DNA of 64,000 bases from Gammaproteobacteria bacterium. GTDB taxonomy: Bacteria; Pseudomonadota; Gammaproteobacteria; Arenicellales; Poriferihabitantaceae. The translations under genes and the position numbers were made by a program. The stretch is taken from NCBI GenBank assembly GCA_030432755.1, contig JAUILZ010000009.1:62001-126000 (forward strand). The letters are read 5' to 3'. Positions 18,001 through 25,663 of this stretch are shown in pieces. Within the stretch, counting starts at the first letter, position 1; the number at the start of each line of letters is the position of its first letter. The notes beneath the pieces are model-generated. The model did no database searches and was not told the origin of the DNA. It was given only the letters and a program-made list of their open reading frames with translations.

Positions 18001-20324
18001 TGCACCCCGTAACGTCCATTGGAATGGATATGGCTGTCCTCCACGTGGACACCGCCATACAGGTCCTGGGTGTATACGCCATCGCGAAGGCAATGCCTGA
18101 TCTCGGTGTTTCTCAGCACTAGGTTTCCGTCCACGGCATTGTAGACGGACAGGCAATTCTCGCCGTATTCGACTACCGCGTTCTCCAGTTGTACCCGCCC
18201 GCTCGACGGGTACACCGAGATCACAATGCCTTGCCAGTCACCGGGGCCGGGGTCGACTTTGGCGGAGGTCAGGGTGACCTTCCGCTCTGCGCTCCCGATC
18301 GCCCGCAGACCCCCGTTCAGGCGGAGCGCGTTGCCATTGCCGAATGCGACCGTTACCCCGGGCAAGAGGACCAGTTCACCCCCGGGTTCAATGCGTAGAT
18401 CGCCGCTCTCAACCCGGTAATGTGCGCCACCCGGCAGTTGTCCCCAGACGACGGTCGAGTCGATCACCGTTCCACCCTGCTCTGCAGCCAACCGGTTCTC
18501 AAAATCCACGACGCGGGCAATGGAACGGACTGACTCCTCGCCATGGACAAGCGCAGTCATTTCGATGGTATTGATACCATGGTCCAAAGGAACGGAGACG
18601 TTAAACCGTCCGAATTCGTCGGACCGTGTCTCCGCGATGAGGAAATCATTTACGTAAACGCGTACATCCACGTCCGGATCAGCCGAGCCGCCCAGATCCA
18701 GTGGATTTTGCATCGCCATCGTCGGTGTCTCGTCCGGTATGGGCGAATGGGGTAGTCCCGCCACGATATAGACGGATTCGCTCGCAGATGCCCCTCCGTC
18801 GTCGGTCACCGTGAGCGTTACCCGGTGACTCCCCGGCGAGTGGTAGACATGTGAGACGTTGGCTCCGTGCAATATCGCGCCGTCCCTCGTGTGCCATTGA
18901 TACTGTGCGATATAACCATCCGCATCCACGGATTCGCTCGCGCTGAAGTGGACTTCCAGTGGTACCTCTCCAGTGAAGGCCGTGGCCCCGATCACCGCCT
19001 CGGGCGGGATGTTCGCCACCCCGACATCGATTGCCTGTTCGTGATGATCCAGGTTTCCGTCGTCGTCACGTACCGTAAGCGACAGCAGGTACGATCCCGG
19101 CACCGCGTACTCGTGATTGGCCACCGGGCCCAGCCCGGTCCCGCCATCGCCAAAGTCCCAGCGATAGCTCGTGATTACACCATCGTCGCGGGATGCGCGC
19201 CCATCCACCGTAATGGAGAGCGGCGCGGTTCCGCTCAAACTGGAAGCGGTAAAGGAGGCAACGGGCAAGCCATCCGTCGAGCCAACAAATACCTGGCTCA
19301 TTGTCGAGCCGGCCTTTCCGGCATCATCCCAGGCGGTCAGCCGTACCGGGTAGGCACCGGGACCGGGGAATTCATGTGACACGCGCATTCCGGACCCGGT
19401 CGCTCCATCACCGAAGTCCCACTGGTAACCGAGCACCTTGCCATCGGGATCCTCCGACATGGAGGCATCAAACAGCATGGCAGTTGACCCACTCACGGAA
19501 TCCGGCGTAATCGTGAACGCCGCGATCGGCGCCTCGTTGCCACCAATGACCAGCGGAAGCGATGCATTCGCAAGCTCGCTGTCGTAGGCATCCAGGATCG
19601 TCAATGCCACCATGTAGTCGCCGGGAGCCGAATAGCTGTGCGAGGCCGTAACCCGCACCGGGCGATTTGACACGCCGGCGGGCAGCGCATCGGATTCATG
19701 CTCGCCATCACCAAAATCCCAGCGATACACGAGTCCTTCGACTCCCGACGCAGGCAGGGTGACAGCCGATGTGAACAGGATCACAGCGCCGGGTTCCGCG
19801 CCTGCAGGCCAGGAATCCAGCGTGGAAATTTCCGCTGTACGTGCGCCTGGGGCTATATACACCCTATGCACGCTGCTGGCGCTGTATCCCTGTTCGTCGG
19901 TCACCCGCAATTCAACGAAATCCCTTTGCGGAATACCGGTGTCCTGGTAGGACCGCTGGACCTCGCGCCCGCCCGCCGTGGATCCGTCGCCAAAGCGCCA
20001 GTGATAACTTTCGATTTCGCCGTCCGAAGCGCGTGACTCCTCTCCAGAGAAGTTGATGTCAATCGGGGCCCTGCCATGAAATCCCGGATCCGCGGTGATT
20101 CGGGCACTGGGAATCCGATCAGGCGCTGTTGCACCTTCACCCGGGTCTTCCTGCGCCAGTGACCCGGGACCATGAACCGGCACGATAACGATCATCAGAA
20201 GAATAAAGCGGGCAATAGCGGGCGCGCCCCACCACCCCCTGGCGGATATCCTTACGCCTATATCATCCTTAAGCCGTCCCACGTCGTTGTTCTGATTACG
20301 TGTCCTATAGTCCGGCACATCCAT
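15072..20324 (-). CDS. Giant exported PKD / beta-helix / FlgD-like multidomain protein
   Basis: A 1750-residue protein. After a long N-terminus comes an export signal (ARFILLMIVIVPVHGPGSLA). About residues 70-540 hold five PKD-type repeats, recognised by YHWRFGDGS, YRWDFGDGE, YQWDFGDGA, YRWDFGDGG and the degenerate YQWHTRDGA. About 650-1230 form a right-handed beta-helix (repeated NNxAGV, HNQTGIELR and NGTGVAL turns). Around 1260-1345 is a FlgD-Ig/CHU_C-like unit (LSPNADGRNDEMRV, PNGEYTLLASQW). Two HYR-like repeats follow (VVDTTPPVVTPP and TTVTWTASDPYGN). The last 110 residues look like a small NTF2-like alpha/beta domain. This is surface-protein architecture, probably for carbohydrate or polymer binding. 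The first 40 residues are unusual for a signal peptide, so a later start is possible. Confidence 0.8.
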   Translation of the reverse strand: MDVPDYRTRNQNNDVGRLKDDIGVRISARGWWGAPAIARFILLMIVIVPVHGPGSLAQEDPGEGATAPDRIPSARITADPGFHGRAPIDINFSGEESRASDGEIESYHWRFGDGSTAGGREVQRSYQDTGIPQRDFVELRVTDEQGYSASSVHRVYIAPGARTAEISTLDSWPAGAEPGAVILFTSAVTLPASGVEGLVYRWDFGDGEHESDALPAGVSNRPVRVTASHSYSAPGDYMVALTILDAYDSELANASLPLVIGGNEAPIAAFTITPDSVSGSTAMLFDASMSEDPDGKVLGYQWDFGDGATGSGMRVSHEFPGPGAYPVRLTAWDDAGKAGSTMSQVFVGSTDGLPVASFTASSLSGTAPLSITVDGRASRDDGVITSYRWDFGDGGTGLGPVANHEYAVPGSYLLSLTVRDDDGNLDHHEQAIDVGVANIPPEAVIGATAFTGEVPLEVHFSASESVDADGYIAQYQWHTRDGAILHGANVSHVYHSPGSHRVTLTVTDDGGASASESVYIVAGLPHSPIPDETPTMAMQNPLDLGGSADPDVDVRVYVNDFLIAETRSDEFGRFNVSVPLDHGINTIEMTALVHGEESVRSIARVVDFENRLAAEQGGTVIDSTVVWGQLPGGAHYRVESGDLRIEPGGELVLLPGVTVAFGNGNALRLNGGLRAIGSAERKVTLTSAKVDPGPGDWQGIVISVYPSSGRVQLENAVVEYGENCLSVYNAVDGNLVLRNTEIRHCLRDGVYTQDLYGGVHVEDSHIHSNGRYGVHVPFSNRDPLIAGNLLENNRVGIFAVGGDIRSEAIAPFGSDENYARIGIEDNEIRHNQTGIELRWRTRAQILGNDIHHNGTGVALHGDDDSGQLHIVEPPAVIAHDNNIHDNFDQGGSGIPRRINLLTEGRFHSPEDDPVNLDFQRNWWGSANPADVADAMDRRDTGRMARPDYGLFLDDVAGEGEPFTYSLLAYLDPGTILAGDGVYVVPDTLVIPAGAGLGIRDEVRLEFATATPGYHDSEDPLNYLVVHGELDIGGGIPGGVQLYGAGNIVPAWGGIKTGTGALVDIERASIRGAYAGLWQQGAGSQVRIVDSELRNNRAGVLVLAGESLEVRDSRITGNEHGVVANYRIIPTQVAGSDIYGNTVTGIGVLERYGDWGFVTNPGNHRIQAGENWWGGPSPVVTSGIPSPASDVHVDSEEYLEWIDLGTAAGSAIHSGLVGDVAISAEYLSPNADGRNDEMRVSGCFPGTGQWLIRLVSIQGHVIREWSGSAQCPDIAWDGSMPDGDSAPNGEYTLLASQWNPAELDPVVVSIIRVNASAPSLAVPGDIVVEASAIETVVHPGEATAMDAFGGILEAEAGSAGPFPPGVHEIPWTVEDAWGNRSSGVQTITVVDTTPPVVTPPQPVLEFGVSAKPIDLPVPEVDDIFPVEITNDAPDVFPPGITTVTWTASDPYGNTATVEQVVEVADIAVTVDTANWPQETNRRRILVSGSIRSPRNSGVLVNDEVAAIDFTRFPYGFSSYVELEPGINEISIQASAIGGLTADASLLVTREGEEVVSHYTVAVDTHSGVIPFDVTYTIEGVGNGQADTVWIDLDGDGEQEYERDVSELRAGDVLEVGVPIQDPGSYDSVVTIREEDGDIHYFENTIVGVDGMEYVAISHEIWDSFHGHLLAGDVETAETYLSVAMAAKYRQAIMEILDQFPAIITSYSFFEAIWVTPGMTGFLVNRIEGGETYAYLVYFGRGQDGVWKLISM

Positions 20325-20474
20325 GGCCGAACCATCCCCACGTCAGGTATCCCCTACGCTGCCTCCGCTACGAGATGTTCATGGATTCAACCCCCCGGTC
20401 GAATACTTTTTGGTTTCCTTCCAGGGGAAGAGTAGCTTGTTGATGACAACATGGTCAAGTTCCGGTGCCCATCA

Positions 20475-21722
20475 CTACAACAATCGCGCCTTGTTGACCT
20501 TGATCGGTTGGGCCTTCGTGGCATGCGTTCCCGTCACCTCCGGAGTGCCACAGACTGTGTCGTGGTCATCGGCGCTGTAGTCGGTGTCCGGTCCGCCTGC
20601 GTTGCCGAAAAACACCCTGTTGTAGTGAATTTCCTGCGACGAGCTGTTTTCGATGCCGCAGCCACTCTCGTTGCCAAACAGGTTGCCTCCCGAGATCTGT
20701 ACCGGCGTATAGCCAAAGCTCACGGAGATGCCGAACGCACCGTTGTGGATAGCGCTGTTGCCGTTCAGTTTCATGCGTGAGACGTTGAACAGGCGGATTC
20801 CGTCGCCGCCGCTGCCCTCGACATGGTTGTTGGCGACGAGTGAAGGGGTGGGGTTGTTCCGTTCGGTTATTTCCATCCCCTGGAAGCCGGCGCCGACCAC
20901 GATATTGCCCATAATCTTCGCCCCGTTGGTCCCCAGGATCTCGATGCCGGTACCGCGAGCATCGACCACCACGTTATTGATCAGCTGGTAGTTGGTCGCG
21001 GCCGATCCCACTCTGATGGCGTGGAAGTTGCTGTTGGACTGGCCTGTAACCAGGTTGCCTGCCACCACGGTACGGTCGGCGTAGGGGTTGTTGTCCCCGA
21101 GCACGATCCCGTAATAGACCGGATCCTCTACCCGGTTGGAGAGGACGCGGGACCTCCAGCAACGGGAACAGTCGATGCCGGTGACACTGCGTACGATATT
21201 GTCCCGGATCAAAAATCCCCCTCCGGACCCCTGAAATCCATAAGCGCCGTTGACCAGGGCATTGCTCTCGATGCGCAGATTGCCCGCGTGCTGCGCCCGG
21301 ATCAGGGTCACGGCATCGCTATGGTCCTGGGTCACGGTGAAGCCTTTACCCCGGCGGCCGATGCGAACCTTTTCGGCAACCACCCGGATCACCTGAGAAT
21401 TGACCACCCCGATGATACGGGTGCCATGGCGGCCCACCACCGATTCGAGGCTCAGGCCAACCAGTTTCTGGCCGAGATGGTTGCCGTCGATGTTCAGGTC
21501 GCCGACGTAGTCCCCGGGCCCAACAACCAGCCGGTCCCGCGGACCCGCCCGCCAGTAGGAAGCGTACTGGATACTCTCGCAGGGTGACACTTTCGAGCCG
21601 CAGTTGGACTGATTCGCGCCCCACTGCTCGATGAAGATCGTCTTTGCCCAGGCGGCCCCGGGCAGGGCCAGCAATGCCGTAGTGATCGCCCCTACTGCCA
21701 TGGTTTTAATGGAATGATTCAC
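20475..21722 (-). CDS. Exported right-handed beta-helix protein, copy 1 of 3
   Basis: About 415 residues. I choose GTG at 21720-21722 because GGAG lies six bases upstream and it gives a compact signal peptide (MAVGAITTALLALPGAAWA); an ATG at 21758 would add 12 residues. The mature N-terminus reads FIEQWG with a Cys pair (NCGSKVSPCESIQYA), then DRLVVGPGDY, and the rest is a parallel beta-helix (NNVVVDARGTGIEIL, NGAFGISV). It ends KVNKARLL. The same N-terminal Cys pair, VVGPG(D/E)Y, KGKGFT and C-terminal VN(R/K)AR tail recur in the genes at 40390 and 43557, so this is one paralogous family. It lies 150 bases upstream of the giant PKD protein on the same strand. Function is unknown; such folds often bind or cut polysaccharides. 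Confidence 0.82.
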   Translation of the reverse strand: MNHSIKTMAVGAITTALLALPGAAWAKTIFIEQWGANQSNCGSKVSPCESIQYASYWRAGPRDRLVVGPGDYVGDLNIDGNHLGQKLVGLSLESVVGRHGTRIIGVVNSQVIRVVAEKVRIGRRGKGFTVTQDHSDAVTLIRAQHAGNLRIESNALVNGAYGFQGSGGGFLIRDNIVRSVTGIDCSRCWRSRVLSNRVEDPVYYGIVLGDNNPYADRTVVAGNLVTGQSNSNFHAIRVGSAATNYQLINNVVVDARGTGIEILGTNGAKIMGNIVVGAGFQGMEITERNNPTPSLVANNHVEGSGGDGIRLFNVSRMKLNGNSAIHNGAFGISVSFGYTPVQISGGNLFGNESGCGIENSSSQEIHYNRVFFGNAGGPDTDYSADDHDTVCGTPEVTGTHATKAQPIKVNKARLL

Positions 21723-21942
21723 GGTTGCTCCGCGTCGTGTTGAATGTGAATGAAGCATCGAATGCTACGGGCGGCGAGGAAGACATTCTTGGAGATCGCC
21801 TGCAGGTTTTCTGGAGATTGCGTGCTTTCCAGGGCTTCAGCGACGCTTGTCGGCCGTGGCTGTTGGCCCATCGTGGATCGACCCAACGCGAGCGGGCAAC
21901 GTTGTTCGCGAAGACAGCAGTTACAATGCCGGCTCCTGATCC

Positions 21943-22764
21943 ATGCCCTGCCTCGTCCACATCTCCGATCTGCATTTCGGCCGGGAAGTCCCCGCGGTCG
22001 CCGACGCCATGCTAGCCGCGATCCGGGATATCGCACCCGACGCCGTGCTCTTCAGCGGCGATCTCACCCAGCGCGGGCGGCGCAGCGAGTACCGCCGCGC
22101 GGCAGACTTCCTGGAACGGTTGCCGGCGCCACTTTGCGCCGTTCCCGGAAATCACGATCTCGCGGCATTCAACCTGGTGGCTCGATTTCTTCGTCCCTGG
22201 GCTCACTGGAAGCAGTATGTTGGCGATGATCTCGAACCCACGCTCCCGGGCGCCGGCTTCATGGCGCGGGGAATCAACACGGCGCGCCTCCTCGGCGACC
22301 GCATGGACTGGTCGCGCGGCGGCATCAACGCGGCCCAGGTGGAACAGGTTTCGGCGACATTCACGGGCGTGGAGGACGATGCGCTGCGTCTTCTGCTGGC
22401 GCATCACCCCTTCTGGCTGCCCGGCCCCCATGCGCATCGCCACCTGGTCGATGGCGGCGAAGCGGCGCTGCCGCGACTCGCGGATGCCGGGGTGGACCTC
22501 ATCCTGAGCGGCCATATCCACGTGGCGTTCTCCCGGGTGCTCGACGGCATGATCGTCTCCCATGCCGGCACCGGGATCTCCGATCGCCTGCTGCCGGGTT
22601 TCCCCAACAGCTTCAACTTGATCCGGGGCGACAGGGACCGGCTTGGCGTGGAACTGTTGGAATGGCGCGGGGAAATGTTCCAGTCAGCGCGTACGCAGTG
22701 GTTTGCACGCGACGCCGACGGCTGGCGGGAGTCGGAGAACGGGAGTGCGGTGGAGACCGGGCGA
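21943..22764 (+). CDS. Metallophosphoesterase family protein
   Basis: A 274-residue calcineurin-type phosphoesterase; the stop is at 22765-22767. The dinuclear metal motifs are all present: SDLHFG near residue 8 (D-x-H), FSGDLTQRG (G-D), PGNHDLA (G-N-H-D), LLAHHPFW (H), and SGHIHVAF (G-H-x-H). It should hydrolyse a phosphate mono- or diester. The ATG of the next gene overlaps its stop (ATGA at 22764-22767), so the two products are made together. Pairing with a lipid/diacylglycerol-kinase-like protein suggests a shared role in phospholipid or phosphoester turnover, which is inference. Confidence 0.9.
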
Positions 22765-23657
22765 TGACTGCATCGGATGGATCCCTGCCGTTGCTGCTGA
22801 ACCCGGGATCGGGTTCCGCGGCGGACGTGGTCGCGGCCCTCGACGATCACCCGGAGATCCTGCTCCAGGAATGTGAGCCCGAACCCATGCGCCGACGTCT
22901 GACGGAATACGCCGAAGCCGGCCTGCGCCGGGTCATCGTCAGCGGGGGCGACGGCACCATCGCCCTCGCCGCCGGCTGTCTCGCGGGATCGGATACGGAA
23001 CTCGGGGTGCTACCCGGCGGAACGTTGAACCACTTCACCGATCGCACCGGGATACCCGGTGATATCGGCGAGGCGCTGGACCTCGCGATACAGGGAGAGG
23101 CGCGACCGGTGGACGTGGGATACGTCGATGACAGGTTGTTCATCAACACCTGCGCGGTGGGCGCCTATGTCCGCTTCGTCCGCACGCGGGAGTATCTCGA
23201 GCAGCGCATGAACTATCACGCGGCCAGCGTCCTCGCGGGCCTCCGCCGCCTGTCACGGCTGCAGGTGATGAATATCCGGCTCGATGGCAAGCCGGTGAAG
23301 ACGCCCCTGGTGACGGTTGGCGTGGGCGAACGCGAGCTGCGTTTCCCGGCGCTCGGCGAGGCGACGCCGGAGGGACGTGGTGGGCTGCACGTCATCGCAT
23401 TACGTTCCGGGGGAGCCCTCGACAGCCTTGTCATCGCATTCGACGCCGCCTTCCGCGGCGTCGATCCCCTCGCCCGCGAAGGGCAGCTGGAGCATCGACT
23501 GGTCGAGGCGTTCGATATCGGCTTTCGCCGGGACGGACCACGCTGGATCGCAGTGGACGGCGAACTGGTCCGCATGGATACGCCGCTCCGGTTCCGCTAC
23601 ACCGCGGACGCGCTTCGCGTGGTGGTGCCGGCGCGTTACGAACCCAATCCTCCGTGA
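22764..23657 (+). CDS. Diacylglycerol kinase catalytic-domain family protein
   Basis: About 297 residues, starting at the ATG that overlaps the preceding stop. The kinase motif VIVSGGDGTIALAAGCL and the following LGVLPGGTLNHF are the signature of the DAGK/LCB5 lipid-kinase fold; NPGSGS near the N-terminus is the first nucleotide-binding loop. The C-terminal half (VDVGYVDDRLFINTCAVGAY, and GELVRMDTPLRFRY) is the matching beta-sandwich. Family members phosphorylate diacylglycerol, sphingoid bases or related lipids with ATP. The acceptor here is unknown. It is translationally coupled to the metallophosphoesterase. Confidence 0.87.
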   Translation: MTASDGSLPLLLNPGSGSAADVVAALDDHPEILLQECEPEPMRRRLTEYAEAGLRRVIVSGGDGTIALAAGCLAGSDTELGVLPGGTLNHFTDRTGIPGDIGEALDLAIQGEARPVDVGYVDDRLFINTCAVGAYVRFVRTREYLEQRMNYHAASVLAGLRRLSRLQVMNIRLDGKPVKTPLVTVGVGERELRFPALGEATPEGRGGLHVIALRSGGALDSLVIAFDAAFRGVDPLAREGQLEHRLVEAFDIGFRRDGPRWIAVDGELVRMDTPLRFRYTADALRVVVPARYEPNPP

Positions 23658-23773
23658 TCGCCCCGCCTGGCGGACGACCAGTGTCCGGGGCGAGCGGGTG
23701 GTCAGTACCTTCGCGCCGCGTAGGGAATTCGGGTCAACCCACGCCATGAGTGGTGCACGATACAATCACGCCC

Positions 23774-24223
23774 ATGGAAATTGTCCAGGCCAACATCGAA
23801 CACCTCGACGAGATCGCCCGGCTGTTCGATCTCTACCGGCAGTTCTACCAGTGCGAGTCCGACCTGGCGCTGGCCCGTTCTTTCATCGGTTCGCGCATGG
23901 AAAACGGGGAGTCCACCATTTTTGCGGCGCTCGAGGGCGATACCGCGCTGGGATTCCTACAGCTCTATGATTCTTTCTGCTCGGTCGAGGCGATCCGGAT
24001 CTGTATCCTCTACGATCTCTTCGTCGACCGCGGTGCGCGGAATGGCGGCATCGGCGAAGCGCTGATGTACCGCGCGCAACAATATGCCGTCGATACCGGC
24101 GCGGGTCGTATCGACCTGCTGACCGCACACTCCAACCGGGCCGGGCAGCGACTTTATGAGAAACTGGGCTATCGCCGCACCAACGAGGATTTCCACGCCT
24201 ATTCCCTCAGCCTGGCAGGGTGA
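23774..24223 (+). CDS. GNAT family N-acetyltransferase
   Basis: About 149 residues from ATG 23774 (MEIVQANIEHLDEIARLFD); a GTG at 23750 in the same frame is possible. The acetyl-CoA loop is visible in ILYDLFVDRGARNGGIGEAL (strand 4 and R-x-x-G-I/x-G), followed by DLLTAHSNRAGQRLYEKLGY, the strand 5 to helix 4 region typical of GNATs. The substrate is unknown. It lies 116 bases after the lipid-kinase-like gene and faces a convergent Rieske oxygenase gene. Confidence 0.87.
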   Translation: MEIVQANIEHLDEIARLFDLYRQFYQCESDLALARSFIGSRMENGESTIFAALEGDTALGFLQLYDSFCSVEAIRICILYDLFVDRGARNGGIGEALMYRAQQYAVDTGAGRIDLLTAHSNRAGQRLYEKLGYRRTNEDFHAYSLSLAG

Positions 24224-24227
24224 GCCA

Positions 24228-24287
24228 CCGGGGGCGTTTCAGGAGGATGATGGACGGACCCGTCGCATAGGCGGCGCCCCGGTGGAC
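24228..24287. terminator. GC-rich inverted repeat between convergent genes
   Basis: CCACCGGGGGCG and CGCCCCGGTGG can form an 11-bp stem with one bulged G, separated by about 35 bases. It lies between the convergent GNAT and Rieske genes. With no T-run and a long loop, a terminator role is only possible. Confidence 0.25.
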
Positions 24288-24338
24288 CATGGTATTGAAA
24301 GCCGGTCATTGCGCATATCCGTCTGACCTGCGGCGGCC

Positions 24339-25496
24339 TCAGGCCATCCGCTCCCGCACCCAGTCCTGGAAGATCTTGACGTAGTGTTCCTCGGGCATCA
24401 GCACGCCCTGTTTGAAGTCACGCGCGTGCATACCCTGCTGGTTGAGTTCCGAGGCGTCCCCGTCCTGTTCCATCACCCTGATCGCGAAACGGGTGATGTT
24501 GTCGAGGTCGAATTCATTGTCCGCGATTGCCTCGGGAAGGAACAGCCACTCGGCCACCACCTCGGTGGACTCCGGTCCGAGCGGCAGGATGCGCACGCTG
24601 CGCATGTAGTCGACGTGGGCGGCGATGAATACCGACGGCAGGTTGACGATATAGCTCTGGCCACGCCGAACCTCCTCTTCGCTGAGCCCGGCAAATCTGT
24701 GCCTTAGCGCCTGTCCGTCCATGGACCAGGTCTCGGCGCCAGCGCGTAACCCGCCGCGGAATTTCGGATCCGGATCGTCCACGTGTTCCGTCCAGCCGGG
24801 CTCGTCGCGGTAATAGGAGATGCGACGGCCGTAGATCGGCACCGTCTCGCAGAGTTCCGGGTGGATATTGGGGCAGTGCAGGCATTCGTTGAAGTTCTCC
24901 CAGAAGACCTTCCAGTTGCACTGCATCGTCTTGCGCCACGTGTGGCCCACCACGAGGTCCTCGAGGGGCCAGTTGCCGATGCGGTCGCTGCCGCGGGCGA
25001 AGCCGACTTCGATTGGCGGCGGATTATCGGCCAGGGAAACGAAGACACAGCCTCGCCATTCACAGACCGAAGCGGGCAGGAGCGGATAGTCGGCCTTGTC
25101 GAAGTCCGGCGCCTGCACGTGGGAGGTCGTCGCCACCAGGCGCCCGTCCAGGGCGTAGGCCCACTGGTGATAGGGGCAGCGGATCAGCCGGTTGGGGAAG
25201 TTTCCCGCGGCCTCGCGGCATAGCGCGGAACCGCGGTGACGGCAGGTGTTGTGGAAAGCGCGCAGTTCGCCGCGCTCGTCGCGCAGCACGATGATGTCCT
25301 GGTCACCGATGGCGATGCGCTGAAAGTCCTTCGGCTTGAGCACGCTTCCATGGCAGACGTAGATCCAGGAACCATAGTGGATGCTTTCCAGCTCCTTTCG
25401 ATACCAGTCCGGATCGAAGTACCAGCCTGCCGGCAGGGATGGCTCGGCCCGCGTCAGGCCGTCGAAATCCTCGGTTCCTAGAAGTTTGGCAGACAT
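24339..25496 (-). CDS. Rieske-type aromatic-ring-hydroxylating/betaine-demethylating dioxygenase alpha subunit
   Basis: A 385-residue protein. The Rieske [2Fe-2S] ligands are Cys85, His87 (CRH), Cys107 and His110 (CPYH). The mononuclear iron site shows ENFNECLHCPNIHPE with His207 and His212; the acidic third ligand lies in the C-terminal part. The YFDPDWYRKELESIHYGSWI opening is like the subfamily that includes glycine betaine and carnitine monooxygenases (GbcA/CntA) rather than the biphenyl type, but I cannot separate these by eye. It needs a reductase, which is not adjacent. With sarcosine oxidase elsewhere in the window, a betaine-type substrate is plausible. Confidence 0.87.
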   Translation of the reverse strand: MSAKLLGTEDFDGLTRAEPSLPAGWYFDPDWYRKELESIHYGSWIYVCHGSVLKPKDFQRIAIGDQDIIVLRDERGELRAFHNTCRHRGSALCREAAGNFPNRLIRCPYHQWAYALDGRLVATTSHVQAPDFDKADYPLLPASVCEWRGCVFVSLADNPPPIEVGFARGSDRIGNWPLEDLVVGHTWRKTMQCNWKVFWENFNECLHCPNIHPELCETVPIYGRRISYYRDEPGWTEHVDDPDPKFRGGLRAGAETWSMDGQALRHRFAGLSEEEVRRGQSYIVNLPSVFIAAHVDYMRSVRILPLGPESTEVVAEWLFLPEAIADNEFDLDNITRFAIRVMEQDGDASELNQQGMHARDFKQGVLMPEEHYVKIFQDWVRERMA

Positions 25497-25663
25497 GTTT
25501 CTGGCTTGACTGGAAGTGTGGGGAGCTTACGGCAGCCGGCTCGGATCGGGCAATCCGGATTATGCCCGGGGCGCCACAGGGAATTCCGATTGCGCGCCAC
25601 GTCCGCCTGCATGCATTGCGCCCTGTCGGAACTGCCGATACGTCGATCCGTGTCAGGCGGAAT

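Noticed and set aside
22662..22763. An N-terminal extension of the lipid-kinase-like protein
   Set aside because: It overlaps the metallophosphoesterase in another frame, and ATG 22764 gives both a stop/start overlap and a normal N-terminus.
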